DNA of 64,000 nucleotides, taken from positions 49,825-113,824 of the forward strand of contig CAJTLS010000001.1 in assembly GCA_910577295.1 (NCBI GenBank). The letters run 5' to 3'. Positions 52,831-63,038 of this stretch are shown one piece after another (positions within the stretch are counted from its first letter, which is position 1; every line of letters starts with the position of its first letter). This stretch comes from an uncultured Eubacterium sp. GTDB lineage: Bacteria; Bacillota; Clostridia; Lachnospirales; Lachnospiraceae. The position numbers were made by a program, and so were the translations under genes. The notes under the pieces are model-generated. The model ran no database searches. It was not told the DNA's origin and was given only the letters and a program-made list of their open reading frames with translations.

Positions 52831-53673
52831 ATGGAAAAAAATATAAAAAAGTATTTTGCGATTTTCGTACTGCCGACCTTAATTGCCTTTCTGATTGCCT
52901 TTGTCATTCCTTTCTTGATGGGTTTGTATTTGTCCTTTTGTAATTTCACGACGGTTACGAATGCAAACTTTGTAGGATGGGAAAATTATGTGAAAGTTTT
53001 TGAGAGTAAGGATTTTTTGCAATCCTTACTCTTCACTGTAGCGTTTAGTGTAGTCGCGATTGTGACGATTAACATTTTTGCTTTTGGGCTGTCGCTCATG
53101 CTGACAAGGGGCTTTCACGGAACGAACTTTTTCCGTACGGCATTTTTTATGCCGAACCTGATTGGCGGTATTGTACTCGGTTATATCTGGCAGTCGATGA
53201 TAAACGGAGTGCTCGAGCGCTATGGCGTTACGATGCTGATGGATGCGAAGTATGGCTTCTGGGGTTTGGTAATTTTGATGAACTGGCAGATGATAGGTTA
53301 TATTATGGTAATTTATATCGCCGGACTGCAAAATGTATCGCCGGATTTGATAGAGGCGGCAAAAATCGACGGAGCATCTGCCTTTAAGACGTTGTTCCGC
53401 ATTAAAGTTCCGCTTATTATGTCTTCAATAACCATATGCCTGTTTCTGACAATTACCAATTCGTTTAAGATGTTCGACCAAAATCTCGCTCTCACGGCGG
53501 GAGGCCCGTCCAACAAAACGACGATGATGGCGCTGGATATTTACAATACATTTTATGGTAAAGTGGGATTTGAGGGCGTCGGACAGGCCAAAGGCGTCAT
53601 ATTCTTTCTGATAGTAGCGCTAATCGGCATTACGCAGGTTGCATTGTCGAGAAGAAAGGAGGTAGAGAGTTAA
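52831..53673 (+). CDS. Sugar ABC transporter permease 1 (MalF/UgpA type)
   Basis: 280 residues, six membrane helices, with the conserved EAA loop EAAKIDGASAFKTLFRIKVPL that contacts the ATPase. Start is the ATG preceded by GAGG about 7 bases upstream; the frame is open slightly earlier inside the hairpin element. No ATPase gene is in the cluster, so a shared MsmX-type ATPase is expected elsewhere. Its stop overlaps the start of the next permease. Confidence 0.92.
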   Translation: MEKNIKKYFAIFVLPTLIAFLIAFVIPFLMGLYLSFCNFTTVTNANFVGWENYVKVFESKDFLQSLLFTVAFSVVAIVTINIFAFGLSLMLTRGFHGTNFFRTAFFMPNLIGGIVLGYIWQSMINGVLERYGVTMLMDAKYGFWGLVILMNWQMIGYIMVIYIAGLQNVSPDLIEAAKIDGASAFKTLFRIKVPLIMSSITICLFLTITNSFKMFDQNLALTAGGPSNKTTMMALDIYNTFYGKVGFEGVGQAKGVIFFLIVALIGITQVALSRRKEVES

Positions 53674-54509
53674 TGAAGAAAAATATATGGGACATTTTAT
53701 CTATTATTATGCTTGTTATCCTGTTTATTGTATTCATTATACCAATTTTCTTTGTGGTGTTAAATTCGTTCAAGGGAAGGTTATATATCAGTGACAATCC
53801 GTTTGCCTTTCCGACAGGAGAAATGTATGCGGGTTTTGCCAACTTTATCGAGGGGATTGAAAAGACCGATTTCTTCCGCGCTTTTGGATGCTCCTTGTTT
53901 ATTACTGTGCTGTCGGTATTTGTTATCGTTTTGTTTACTGCCATGACGGCATGGTATCTGGTACGTGTGAAAACAAAGTATACGAGTTTATTATATTTTG
54001 CCTTTGTATTTTCTATGATTGTGCCATTTCAGATGATTATGTTTACGATGTCGAAGATTGCCGACATGCTTGCGCTCAATAATCCGCTGGGGATGGTAGT
54101 GCTGTATTTGGGCTTCGGAGCCGGTCTGTCGGTGTTTATGCTTTGTGGTTTTATTAAGGCGATTCCGCTTGAGGTGGAAGAAGCGTCCATGATTGACGGC
54201 TGCACGCCGTTAAAGACTTTTTTCCGCGTTGTTTTTCCGATGCTGAAACCGACAGCTATTACCGTGGCAATTTTAAATGCGATGTGGATTTGGAACGACT
54301 ATCTGCTGCCTTATCTTGTCATCGGCGTATCGACAAATTATAAAACGATTCCGGTGGCGGTTCAGTATCTGATGGGTTCTTATGGGGCCAAAGATTACGG
54401 CGCCCTTATGGCGTTGCTCGTACTGGCAATTATCCCTATTATAATATTTTATTTTTCCTGTCAGAAGCATATCATTCAGGGCGTTGTGGCAGGCGCGGTA
54501 AAAGGATAA
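53673..54509 (+). CDS. Sugar ABC transporter permease 2 (MalG/UgpE type)
   Basis: 278 residues, six helices; EAA loop EVEEASMIDGCTPLKTFFRV and C-terminal SCQKHIIQGVVAGAVKG typical of CUT1 permeases. Start ATG overlaps the previous stop by one base (TAATG). Forms the heterodimeric channel with permease 1. Confidence 0.93.
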   Translation: MKKNIWDILSIIMLVILFIVFIIPIFFVVLNSFKGRLYISDNPFAFPTGEMYAGFANFIEGIEKTDFFRAFGCSLFITVLSVFVIVLFTAMTAWYLVRVKTKYTSLLYFAFVFSMIVPFQMIMFTMSKIADMLALNNPLGMVVLYLGFGAGLSVFMLCGFIKAIPLEVEEASMIDGCTPLKTFFRVVFPMLKPTAITVAILNAMWIWNDYLLPYLVIGVSTNYKTIPVAVQYLMGSYGAKDYGALMALLVLAIIPIIIFYFSCQKHIIQGVVAGAVKG

Positions 54510-54603
54510 CGTCATCTTTCTGCGGAAGTGGTTGAAAAAAATGGTAAAAGTGAATATAATGGAAAAGGAAAAATACTCGAAAGGTTGGAAAGGAGCAGAA
54601 AGA

Positions 54604-56856
54604 ATGGGCTTGAAAGAAAAGCTGGAAAAGCGCATGGGGATAGGAATTGCAGAGGCAACAAATGAAACTGTCTATTATGGGTTGCTCTCATTAGTGAAAG
54701 AATTATGCAAAGAGAAAGAGGAGAACAAAGGGAAGAAAAAGATTTATTATATTTCAGCAGAGTTTTTGATTGGCAAATTATTATCCAATAATCTGATTAA
54801 CCTTGGCATCTACGATGAAGTAAAGGAATTGCTTCGTGTAAATGGAAAAGATTTGTCTGCGATTGAGGAAATAGAGCCGGAGCCATCGCTGGGAAATGGC
54901 GGATTAGGGCGTCTGGCAGCTTGTTTTATTGATTCGATTGCGACGCTTGGCCTGTCGGGGGCGGGAATTGGCCTGAACTATCATTTTGGTTTGTTTCAGC
55001 AGGTGTTCCGCGACAATAAACAGCGCGAGGAGAAAAATCCATGGATTGGGAAAGAGAGCTGGCTGACGGATACGGGCATTCATTTTCCAGTGAAATTTGC
55101 TGATTTTACCTTGCAGTCCACGCTTTATAATATTGATGTTCCCGGCTATGACAGCGGCGTCAACCAACTGCACCTGTTTGATGTTGATACGCTGGACGAA
55201 AGTCTCGTAAAGGATGGGATTGATTTTGATCAGAAGAATATTGCCAAAAATCTCACTCTGTTCCTCTATCCGGACGACAGTACGAGAGAAGGACAGCTTC
55301 TCCGCATATATCAGCAATATTTCATGGTAAGTAACGGCGCCCAGTTGATTTTGAAAGAAATGGACGAAAAGGGATACGACGTAAAGAAAATGTATGAGCA
55401 TGTCGTGATTCAGATAAACGATACACATCCGTCGATGGTTATTCCGGAGTTAATCCGGCTGTTGACGGAGCGGGGAATTGAGTTTGACGAGGCTGCAGGA
55501 ATTGTCAGTAAGACATGCGCCTATACGAACCATACGATATTGGCGGAGGCTCTGGAAAAATGGCCGATTCGTGATTTGGAAGAAGTCGTGCCGCATTTGC
55601 TGCCGATTATCCGAAAACTGGACGAAAAGATAAAGAAAAAATATAAGGACGAAAAACTTGCCATAATTGATAAAGACAACCGCGTGCACATGGCGCATAT
55701 GGATATCCACTTTGGATTCAGCGTGAACGGCGTGGCTGCCCTGCACACGGAAATATTGAAAAAATCAGAGTTAAAGGCATTTTATGATATATATCCAGAG
55801 AAATTTAACAATAAGACAAACGGCATTACATTCCGCCGCTGGTTGATGCATTGTAACCCGCAGTTGGCGGCGCTGATTACCGAGCGGATAGGCGATGGGT
55901 GGAAAAAAGATGCCGCGCAGTTGGAAAAGCTGTTGGAGGATAAAGACAATGATGCCGTACTGGAGCGTCTGATTGCGATTAAGGATGAGAATAAAAAAGT
56001 TCTCAAGCAGTATTTGAAAGAGACGCAGAACATTGATATTCCTGTCGATTCGGTTTATGACATTCAGGTAAAGAGACTGCATGAGTATAAGCGTCAGCAG
56101 ATGAACGCTCTCTATCTGATTTATAAGTATAAGCAGATTAAGGCGGGGAAACTGCCGAAGCGTCCGATTACGATGATTTTTGGGGCCAAGGCGGCGCCGG
56201 CGTATACACTGGCAAAGGATATCATTCATCTCATTCTCTGTATGCAGGAATTGATTGAAAAAGATAATGACGTCAATCCGTATCTCAGGGTAGTTATGGT
56301 CGAGAATTATAATGTGACAAAGGCGGAGAAGCTGATTCCGGCCTGTGACATTTCTGAGCAGATTTCCCTCGCCTCCAAAGAAGCGAGCGGCACCGGTAAT
56401 ATGAAGTTTATGCTCAACGGGGCGGTGACGTTAGGAACGATGGACGGAGCGAATGTGGAAATACACGATTTAGTTGGCAAGGATAATATTTTTATCTTCG
56501 GAAAATCCAGTGATGAGGTAATCCGGCTCTATGATACGGCAGGATACTGCTCGCGGGAATATTATGATAATGATTCGCTGATTGAAGAACTGGTCGATTT
56601 CATTATCAGTAAGCAGCTCATACAGATTGGCGACCCGGAAAATCTGTGCCGTTTATATAAGGAATTAATCAGCAAAGACTGGTTTATGACACTGCTCGAT
56701 GTGAGAGAGTATATCGAGACGAAAGAAACTATGCTCGACGCTTACGAGGACCGCAAAGAATGGGCGAAAAAGATGCTTGTGAACACAGCGAAAGCAGGCT
56801 TCTTTTCCTCTGACCGGACAATCGAAGAATATAATCAAGATATATGGAAACTGTAG
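54604..56856 (+). CDS. glgP: Glycogen/maltodextrin phosphorylase (GT35)
   Basis: 750 residues, a shortened clostridial form of the 800+ residue enzyme. EPSLGNGGLGRLAACFIDS at the N-terminus, VIQINDTHPSMVIPEL, NGITFRRWL, KRLHEYKRQQMNALY and the PLP lysine in EASGTGNMKFMLNGAV. It releases glucose-1-phosphate from alpha-1,4-glucans. Start: AGGAG at 54591-54595 is 8 bases before this ATG; the frame opens at 54532 without a site. It follows the ABC transporter by 94 bases, which hints that the transporter may carry maltodextrins. Confidence 0.94.
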   Translation: MGLKEKLEKRMGIGIAEATNETVYYGLLSLVKELCKEKEENKGKKKIYYISAEFLIGKLLSNNLINLGIYDEVKELLRVNGKDLSAIEEIEPEPSLGNGGLGRLAACFIDSIATLGLSGAGIGLNYHFGLFQQVFRDNKQREEKNPWIGKESWLTDTGIHFPVKFADFTLQSTLYNIDVPGYDSGVNQLHLFDVDTLDESLVKDGIDFDQKNIAKNLTLFLYPDDSTREGQLLRIYQQYFMVSNGAQLILKEMDEKGYDVKKMYEHVVIQINDTHPSMVIPELIRLLTERGIEFDEAAGIVSKTCAYTNHTILAEALEKWPIRDLEEVVPHLLPIIRKLDEKIKKKYKDEKLAIIDKDNRVHMAHMDIHFGFSVNGVAALHTEILKKSELKAFYDIYPEKFNNKTNGITFRRWLMHCNPQLAALITERIGDGWKKDAAQLEKLLEDKDNDAVLERLIAIKDENKKVLKQYLKETQNIDIPVDSVYDIQVKRLHEYKRQQMNALYLIYKYKQIKAGKLPKRPITMIFGAKAAPAYTLAKDIIHLILCMQELIEKDNDVNPYLRVVMVENYNVTKAEKLIPACDISEQISLASKEASGTGNMKFMLNGAVTLGTMDGANVEIHDLVGKDNIFIFGKSSDEVIRLYDTAGYCSREYYDNDSLIEELVDFIISKQLIQIGDPENLCRLYKELISKDWFMTLLDVREYIETKETMLDAYEDRKEWAKKMLVNTAKAGFFSSDRTIEEYNQDIWKL

Positions 56857-56858
56857 GG

Positions 56859-56898
56859 ATAAACTGCTGGTTTATTGTAGTGTAAACCAGCAGTTTAT
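56859..56898 (+). terminator. Hairpin after glgP
   Basis: ATAAACTGCTGGTTTA pairs with TAAACCAGCAGTTTAT, a 16-bp stem; followed by TGATTTTAATG, a weak T tract. Probably ends glgP transcription. Confidence 0.6.
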
Positions 56899-56925
56899 TG
56901 ATTTTAATGTTATATGTGCTATAAT
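56898..56925 (+). promoter_or_regulatory. Promoter of the ABC exporter pair
   Basis: TTGATT at 56898-56903 and perfect TATAAT at 56920-56925, 16 bases apart, about 85 bases before the first exporter gene. Confidence 0.55.
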
Positions 56926-56944
56926 CTGATTAGAAATGTAGTAA

Positions 56945-56982
56945 GAGACAAAGGCGGGTTATATGCTTTTGCCTCTTATTTT
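56945..56982 (+). terminator. Terminator-like hairpin in the ABC exporter leader
   Basis: GAGACAAAGGC pairs imperfectly with GCTTTTGCCTC and is followed by TTATTTTT. Between promoter and start codon, so it may act as an attenuator of the exporter genes. Confidence 0.45.
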
Positions 56983-57009
56983 TCCCAATAATCAGGAATG
57001 GAGGATTTT

Positions 57010-58812
57010 ATGAAAAAGCAAAAGAGAGTATTTCGCAATAATCTTTATGCGTTACGGTTGTTATGGAAGATTTGTCCCCGTCAGGTGATACATAAAGCGC
57101 TAACAAGACTGCTTGGATATGTTGAATGGCTCTTCTACAGCGCTTTTTTCATGCGTTATGTCGTACACGCACTGGAGACGGAACAGGAGTTTTCTTCCAT
57201 TATGACGTTTGTCGCCATAACGGCGACGGTCTTTGCCCTTATTACCCTGTACAATAGTTATGTAAACGGCAATGTACTGCCTGTCTGCAATGTTATCGTC
57301 AATAAAGGACTGAACCGAATCTTGTTTCACAAGTCGAGGCAGGTGGAGCTTGCATGCTTTGAAGATAAGGAGTTTTATAACAAATATACGCTGGCGATGG
57401 AAAAGGCAGACGAGCGGCTGATTGAGACCGTGGATGTCATATGGGGCGTTCTTTTTGGTGTGGCCGCAACGATAGTTTCTTTTTGTTTCATGTTTGAAGT
57501 AGATAAATATTCGGTACTTTTTATTATCTTTCCTGTCATTGGAAATTTCATATTTAATCGAAAAATGAGTCATATTGATTTTGAGAGAACTAAGGATATG
57601 GCGCCGTATAACCGCAAAATCGCATATGTGAACCGCGTGATGTATATGGCGGACTACGCCAAGGAAATACGTCTGACGAAGGCGTTTTCTCTAATGCGGC
57701 GTCATTATGACGAGGCGATACAGGGCGTGATAGAGGTGACGAAAAAATATACGAAAAGGGCGGCGATTTTTCATTGGCTGTGGGCCAATTTTGTCTTTGC
57801 CTTTATCTTTGAGGGGCTGCTTATCTACGGCGCCTACCGGACTCTTGTCAGCCATTCAATGTCGATGTCGGAATTGGCAGTCATTACCAGTATGATGGTA
57901 TCTACTACATGGATATTAATTGGGTTTACGGAATCATTAATGAAAGCTTTTAAAAACGGTCTGTTTGTAGATAATCTGCGCACCTTTCTGGAATATCAGG
58001 AGGCGATACCGGAGAGTTATGACGGCATAAACCCGGGGAAAGAGATACAGAAGATTGAATTTCGCAATGTGAGTTTTTCCTATAAAGAGGTGGAAGTAAT
58101 CAGGAATCTCAATCTCTGTTTTGAGGCCGGTAAGACATATGCGCTCGTCGGACATAACGGAGCCGGTAAAACGACAATCGTAAAGCTGTTAATGCGTTTT
58201 TACGACCCCTCGGAGGGAGAGATATTACTGAATGGAAGAAATATTAAAGACTATAATTTGCAGCAATACCGGGAGCTGTTTGCAACCGCTTTCCAAGACC
58301 ATCAGATGTTCTCTCTTTCGGTTATGGAAAATGTGCTGATGAGAAAGGCTGCGCCGGATGATGAAAAAGCGGTTGTTGACGCATTGAAAATGGCAGGCGT
58401 ATATGAAAAAGTCCTCTCGCTTCCGATGGGAATACATACGATGCTGACGAGGGAATTCGCCGAAGAGGGCGTCGTGCTGTCCGGCGGTGAGTACCAGAAG
58501 ATTATTGTTGCCAGAGCTTTTGTGCGGCAGAGTCCGTTTAAAATCTTCGATGAACCGTCAAGCGCTCTCGACCCGATTGCAGAATGCGAACTGTTTGAAC
58601 AAATTTTGGAGAGCGGCAGGAACAAGACGATGCTTTTTATTTCCCACCGTCTTTCCTCTGTTCAAAATGCCGATTATGTCTATATGTTGGAGCACGGCGC
58701 GGTAGCAGAAGAGGGAGTACATGAAGAACTGATGAAAAAGAAAGGGCCGTATGCAGAAATGTATACCAAGCAGGCAGTAAATTATCTGGCACGAGAGGAG
58801 GTGGGCGCATGA
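57010..58812 (+). CDS. ABC exporter half-transporter A (permease-ATPase)
   Basis: 600 residues: six-helix membrane domain, then ATPase with Walker A GHNGAGKTT, signature LSGGEYQK, Walker B FKIFDEPSSALDP with catalytic glutamate, and H-loop ISHR. Start: GGAGG 5 bases before ATG 57010. It shares ATGA with the next gene, so the two form a heterodimer. Substrate unknown (lipid, peptide or drug). Confidence 0.9.
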   Translation: MKKQKRVFRNNLYALRLLWKICPRQVIHKALTRLLGYVEWLFYSAFFMRYVVHALETEQEFSSIMTFVAITATVFALITLYNSYVNGNVLPVCNVIVNKGLNRILFHKSRQVELACFEDKEFYNKYTLAMEKADERLIETVDVIWGVLFGVAATIVSFCFMFEVDKYSVLFIIFPVIGNFIFNRKMSHIDFERTKDMAPYNRKIAYVNRVMYMADYAKEIRLTKAFSLMRRHYDEAIQGVIEVTKKYTKRAAIFHWLWANFVFAFIFEGLLIYGAYRTLVSHSMSMSELAVITSMMVSTTWILIGFTESLMKAFKNGLFVDNLRTFLEYQEAIPESYDGINPGKEIQKIEFRNVSFSYKEVEVIRNLNLCFEAGKTYALVGHNGAGKTTIVKLLMRFYDPSEGEILLNGRNIKDYNLQQYRELFATAFQDHQMFSLSVMENVLMRKAAPDDEKAVVDALKMAGVYEKVLSLPMGIHTMLTREFAEEGVVLSGGEYQKIIVARAFVRQSPFKIFDEPSSALDPIAECELFEQILESGRNKTMLFISHRLSSVQNADYVYMLEHGAVAEEGVHEELMKKKGPYAEMYTKQAVNYLAREEVGA

Positions 58813-60599
58813 AACAGGTTTGGAACAATCATCTCTTTTTATGGAAACTTTGTTTTAGCGTATCGCCGGGATATATGCTGTATTTTCTTTTTGACGGATT
58901 TCGCCAGCAGATGGTTATCTTTTTGGAACATACAGTAGGGATTCAATATGTTTTGCACTGTGCTGAATATCAGGAACCATTTTGGAAAGCATTTCTTGTG
59001 ATTGGGGTTATTCTGCTCATTAATATTGCGCAGTTTTTAGCAGATGGTTATTTTATCAATGCCATGAATTTCCGTACCCGCCCGAAACTTTATAAGGCGT
59101 TGAAAGAGAAAATGTACGAGAAAGCGGCGGAACTGGATTTGTCGTGCTATGACAATCCGAAGTACTATAATGAGTTTGTGTTGGCGGTAGCCGAATCGGA
59201 AAGTTCTATAGACCGCTTTCTGGAATTGCTCAATTCCATAATGCAGAGCTTTACGATAATAATTACTACGGGCGTGTTTTATCTGATGACGGATATGGTT
59301 GGAATCCTGTTTGTCTCCGTCTCGTTTGTACTCAATTTCTTTCTGTCGAAAGTACTCAATAAAATAAATTATAAGGTGCGCATGAAAGTCAATCCTTATG
59401 AGCGCAAGCGAAATTATGTCAGCCGTCTGTTCTATCTCAATGATTATGCGAAAGAACTTCGTCTTCACCCGGATGTGGGAGATATGCTGGAGGAAGAATT
59501 TGAAGAAGCCAACGATAAGATGGAGCAGATTAACAAAAAGGCGGCGGGAAAACGTGTGGGCCTTACGTTTACGCAGCAATATCTGGCGGGAGATTTTATT
59601 CTGGACGGGTTGTATATTGTCTATCTTATCTTTCAGGCGGCGGTACTGCGCACGATTGATTACAGTAATGCGGTTGTACTGTTTAACCGTACGGGAAGTT
59701 TGCGGCGCGCCATGCGCGGATTTGCTGAGATTGCCCCGAAAGCGAATGAGAACAGTATGTATGTAGATAAGATACAGGCCTTTCTTGCCTATGAAGCGGA
59801 ATTGAAACATCATATAGGTCTGAAAGTACCGCAGGGAGTCGGGGATATATGCCTTAAACACGTAAGTTTCCGCTATACAGAAGATGCGCCGGAGATTTTG
59901 CATGATATTTCTCTTCATGTGTCTGCCGGAGAAAAGATTGCCATTGTCGGTTACAACGGCGCGGGAAAGACGACGCTGATTAAATTGCTGATGCGCCTGT
60001 ATGACCCGACAGAGGGAGTGATTACTTATCACGGAACCGATATCCGTAAGTACAAACTAGATGAGTACCATGAGCGTATGGGAGTGGTCTTTCAGGATTA
60101 TTGCCTGTACGGCGCGACGTTGTTGGAAAATGTCGTGTTAGATGATATCAGCAGCAATGAAGAGATTGAGAGAGAAGTGGAATCAGCTCTTTGCCGCAGC
60201 GGTTTTGGGGAACGCCTGCAGTCATTGCCGCAGGGACTTTCTACCCCGATTACGACGGAGTTTGATGAAAAGGGCGTGAACCTGTCCGGTGGTGAGAGCC
60301 AGAAAGTGGCGATTGCCAGAGCTTTTTATGGAGAGGTTGATTTGCTTGCCATGGATGAACCGTCAAGCGCCCTCGATCCAATTGCCGAATATAATCTGAA
60401 TAAAGCAATGCATGCGGCGGCAGAGAACAAGACCGTATTTTACATCTCGCACCGCCTGTCAACGACGAGAGACGCCGACCGTATTATCATGTTGGAAAAT
60501 GGCCGCATTATCGAAGAGGGAACGCATGATGAACTGCTGTCACAGAAAGGTAAGTATGCGGAGATGTGGCAGGCGCAGGCCGGCAGGTACGGTGTGTGA
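58809..60599 (+). CDS. ABC exporter half-transporter B (permease-ATPase)
   Basis: 596 residues, same layout as its neighbour: Walker A GYNGAGKTT, signature LSGGESQK, Walker B LLAMDEPSSALDP, H-loop ISHR. Both partners keep the catalytic glutamate, unlike many heterodimeric exporters with one degenerate site. Start overlaps the previous stop (ATGA). Confidence 0.9.
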   Translation: MKQVWNNHLFLWKLCFSVSPGYMLYFLFDGFRQQMVIFLEHTVGIQYVLHCAEYQEPFWKAFLVIGVILLINIAQFLADGYFINAMNFRTRPKLYKALKEKMYEKAAELDLSCYDNPKYYNEFVLAVAESESSIDRFLELLNSIMQSFTIIITTGVFYLMTDMVGILFVSVSFVLNFFLSKVLNKINYKVRMKVNPYERKRNYVSRLFYLNDYAKELRLHPDVGDMLEEEFEEANDKMEQINKKAAGKRVGLTFTQQYLAGDFILDGLYIVYLIFQAAVLRTIDYSNAVVLFNRTGSLRRAMRGFAEIAPKANENSMYVDKIQAFLAYEAELKHHIGLKVPQGVGDICLKHVSFRYTEDAPEILHDISLHVSAGEKIAIVGYNGAGKTTLIKLLMRLYDPTEGVITYHGTDIRKYKLDEYHERMGVVFQDYCLYGATLLENVVLDDISSNEEIEREVESALCRSGFGERLQSLPQGLSTPITTEFDEKGVNLSGGESQKVAIARAFYGEVDLLAMDEPSSALDPIAEYNLNKAMHAAAENKTVFYISHRLSTTRDADRIIMLENGRIIEEGTHDELLSQKGKYAEMWQAQAGRYGV

Positions 60600-60746
60600 G
60601 ATTTTTCATTATTTGATTGATTATTGTCTCTGTTTCTGATAAAGTATAAGTATGATGTTAAGGGGCAGCAAAAGGATGTTGGAGCAATCCCCAGCATCAG
60701 TTTTGTAAGTATAAGGTTTTACATAAAAAGCAGAAGGAGATGACTT

Positions 60747-62915
60747 ATGGGAAACAAAAACAGAAAGAAGTTACTGTGTCATGGTCTGGTACTAGCTTTA
60801 GTATGTTCTACGGCAGCAGGCGCAACTGTTAGCGACGCCGCCAAAAAGAAAGCGAAGCTTGCGAAAAAGAGCCTCACCATACAAAAAGGAGCTTCTAAAA
60901 AAATCAAAATTAAATACAAGAAGAAAAAGGCGAAGTACAAGTTTAAGGCTTCCAATAAAAAGGTAAAAGTGTATAAATCCGGAAAGGTGAAAGCTTTAAA
61001 AATAGGAAAAGCAAAGGTTACCGTAAAAGAAGTTTATAAAAAGAAGACAAGAAACCTTGGCAAAGTTACGGTTAAAGTGACGAAAAAAACGGCTGGCAAA
61101 TCAGGAAATAACAATTCGTCACAGCCACCGTCCAATACCAATGTGGTGAATACTACACCTACGGCACCAAACGGCGGAACTGGCGACAATAACAACTCAT
61201 CCAGTCCGACCGCTACCGCTACTGCGACGCCGGAACCGACACCAACAATTATTTACAAAAATTATTTCGAAGATGGGGATACGAATGGTTTCACCGGACG
61301 AGGCGGCTCCATAGAGATTTCCAATTCGGAAAACCATACTGACGGCGGTATGAACAGTATGTTGTGTACCGGACGCGCCGCTACATGGCATGGCGCTTCG
61401 ATGGACCTTTCCAAATTATGTGAAACGGGAAATGTTTATCAGTTTAGCGCATGGGTAAAACAGGATTCCGGTAAATCAGAAGGTATTGCCATGAAAGTGC
61501 AGTACAATGATTTGGACGGCAATACACAGTACAAATCGATTATAGAAAATGGCGATCAAGGGAAAACTTGTGCCAGCGGCCAATGGGTAGAGTTAAGCGG
61601 TGAGCTTAAGGTTCCAGACAACGACGGCGGTATCAGTATGTATTTTGAGTGTCCGACGTCGGATAGTATTGATTTCCTCATAGATGATGTCGTTATTATC
61701 GGTAAACCGGTTGATAATAAGTCATTTACCCCTTCGGTTGAGCAGAGTGCACAGATGGCGCAGGCCGGTCTGTATTCTTCCGGCAATAACGCCCGTCTGA
61801 AAAAGGTTATTCAGAAAGCGAGAGACGGAGAGGATGTGACACTTGCTTATATCGGTGGTTCCATCACAGAGGGTGCGCTTGCGTCTCCGAACTCAAAATG
61901 TTATGCGCAGGTATCAGCGACCTCTTTCGGTAAGACATATGGTAAAGAAGACGGCAGCAATGTGCATTTCATCAATGCCGGCATGAGTGGTACGCCGTCA
62001 GATATCGGTGTTATCCGTTATCAGAGGGATGTTCTTGACCGCCTGCCGGAGGGCAGCACACGTCCGGATATTCTCTTTATCGAATTTGCCGTAAATGACA
62101 GCGGTTGTGTGACGGCAGGAGGCGCCTATGAGGGTCTGATTCGTGAGGCGCTGAAATCCGGCTCTGCGGTTGTATTGATTTTCTCCGTATTTAAGCCGTT
62201 GAACCGCGTGTGTGAGAACGATTACCGCAAGTATGGGCAGCACTATGATTTGCCAATGATTAGTATGGGTGATGCCATTAAAGATTTCTATAAGTTAGAA
62301 GGTTTTTCGGATTGGTATTTCGGTGATAACTTGCACCCGAATAACAAAGGTTATCAGTTGATGTCCGATTGTATTATGAAGTTAATGGATACGGTTGATA
62401 AGGCAACGGCTCAGGAAGACAATATTACGGATGTGGATGCGATGCCGGCGAAGAAGACTTCTGCTTATCAGGGAATTAAAATGATAGATGCAGCAACAGA
62501 GCTGGGCGCGGATACAGCTATCACTTCGATTGAGGCAGGCAGCTTTAATGCGAAAGATGGCGCTACCGGTAATTTCCAATACGAGTACAATGGAGCAAAG
62601 AGTGCTCCGTGGTTCCCGAACAACTGGATGCATAAAAAAGACAGCGGAAGCGATTCGTTGAAAGTCAAAGTGAAATGTAAAACGCTCATGCTCATGTATA
62701 AACAGAGCAGTTCCACAGCGTTTGGTTCTGCGGACTTGTATATTGACGGAGAGAAGAAAGCAACTCTGAACTGTTATGATAAATCCGGATGGAACAACGG
62801 TAAAGTATATTTAGCTCTGACAGAAGAGACCGCTGCCGACCATGAAATCGAATTGAAGATGGCAGACGGCAATGAATCAAAAAACTTTACGATGCTGGCA
62901 ATGGGTTACAAATAA
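60747..62915 (+). CDS. Secreted SGNH-type esterase with Lys-rich and carbohydrate-binding modules
   Basis: 722 residues. Signal peptide (LLCHGLVLALVCSTAAGATVSDA), a very basic Ig-like domain of ~85 residues (KKAKLAKKSLTIQKGASKK, a clostridial surface-binding repeat), a Ser/Asn/Thr/Pro linker, a CBM4/9-like domain (YKNYFEDGDTNGF), then an SGNH hydrolase with GGSITEG (nucleophile serine), FAVNDSG, and DNLHPNNKGY (Asp-His of the triad), and a further beta domain. It probably deacetylates a plant polysaccharide outside the cell; the basic domain may bind wall teichoic acid or peptidoglycan. AGAAGGAG precedes the ATG by about 7 bases. Confidence 0.88.
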   Translation: MGNKNRKKLLCHGLVLALVCSTAAGATVSDAAKKKAKLAKKSLTIQKGASKKIKIKYKKKKAKYKFKASNKKVKVYKSGKVKALKIGKAKVTVKEVYKKKTRNLGKVTVKVTKKTAGKSGNNNSSQPPSNTNVVNTTPTAPNGGTGDNNNSSSPTATATATPEPTPTIIYKNYFEDGDTNGFTGRGGSIEISNSENHTDGGMNSMLCTGRAATWHGASMDLSKLCETGNVYQFSAWVKQDSGKSEGIAMKVQYNDLDGNTQYKSIIENGDQGKTCASGQWVELSGELKVPDNDGGISMYFECPTSDSIDFLIDDVVIIGKPVDNKSFTPSVEQSAQMAQAGLYSSGNNARLKKVIQKARDGEDVTLAYIGGSITEGALASPNSKCYAQVSATSFGKTYGKEDGSNVHFINAGMSGTPSDIGVIRYQRDVLDRLPEGSTRPDILFIEFAVNDSGCVTAGGAYEGLIREALKSGSAVVLIFSVFKPLNRVCENDYRKYGQHYDLPMISMGDAIKDFYKLEGFSDWYFGDNLHPNNKGYQLMSDCIMKLMDTVDKATAQEDNITDVDAMPAKKTSAYQGIKMIDAATELGADTAITSIEAGSFNAKDGATGNFQYEYNGAKSAPWFPNNWMHKKDSGSDSLKVKVKCKTLMLMYKQSSSTAFGSADLYIDGEKKATLNCYDKSGWNNGKVYLALTEETAADHEIELKMADGNESKNFTMLAMGYK

Positions 62916-62959
62916 GAGAAGTGATTGCCATAGAGTGAAGACGGTCATAAAATAGCATG

Positions 62960-63007
62960 GAGGGTACAATATATCTTATTTGACGTATTGTACTCTCTTC
63001 TTTATCT
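62960..63007 (+). terminator. Terminator after the SGNH esterase gene
   Basis: GAGGGTACAATA pairs with TATTGTACTCTC, followed by TTCTTTATCTT. A 12-bp stem with a moderate T tract, 45 bases after the stop. Confidence 0.6.
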
Positions 63008-63038
63008 TATAGAGGTTTCGTAAAAAAGGAGAAAAACC

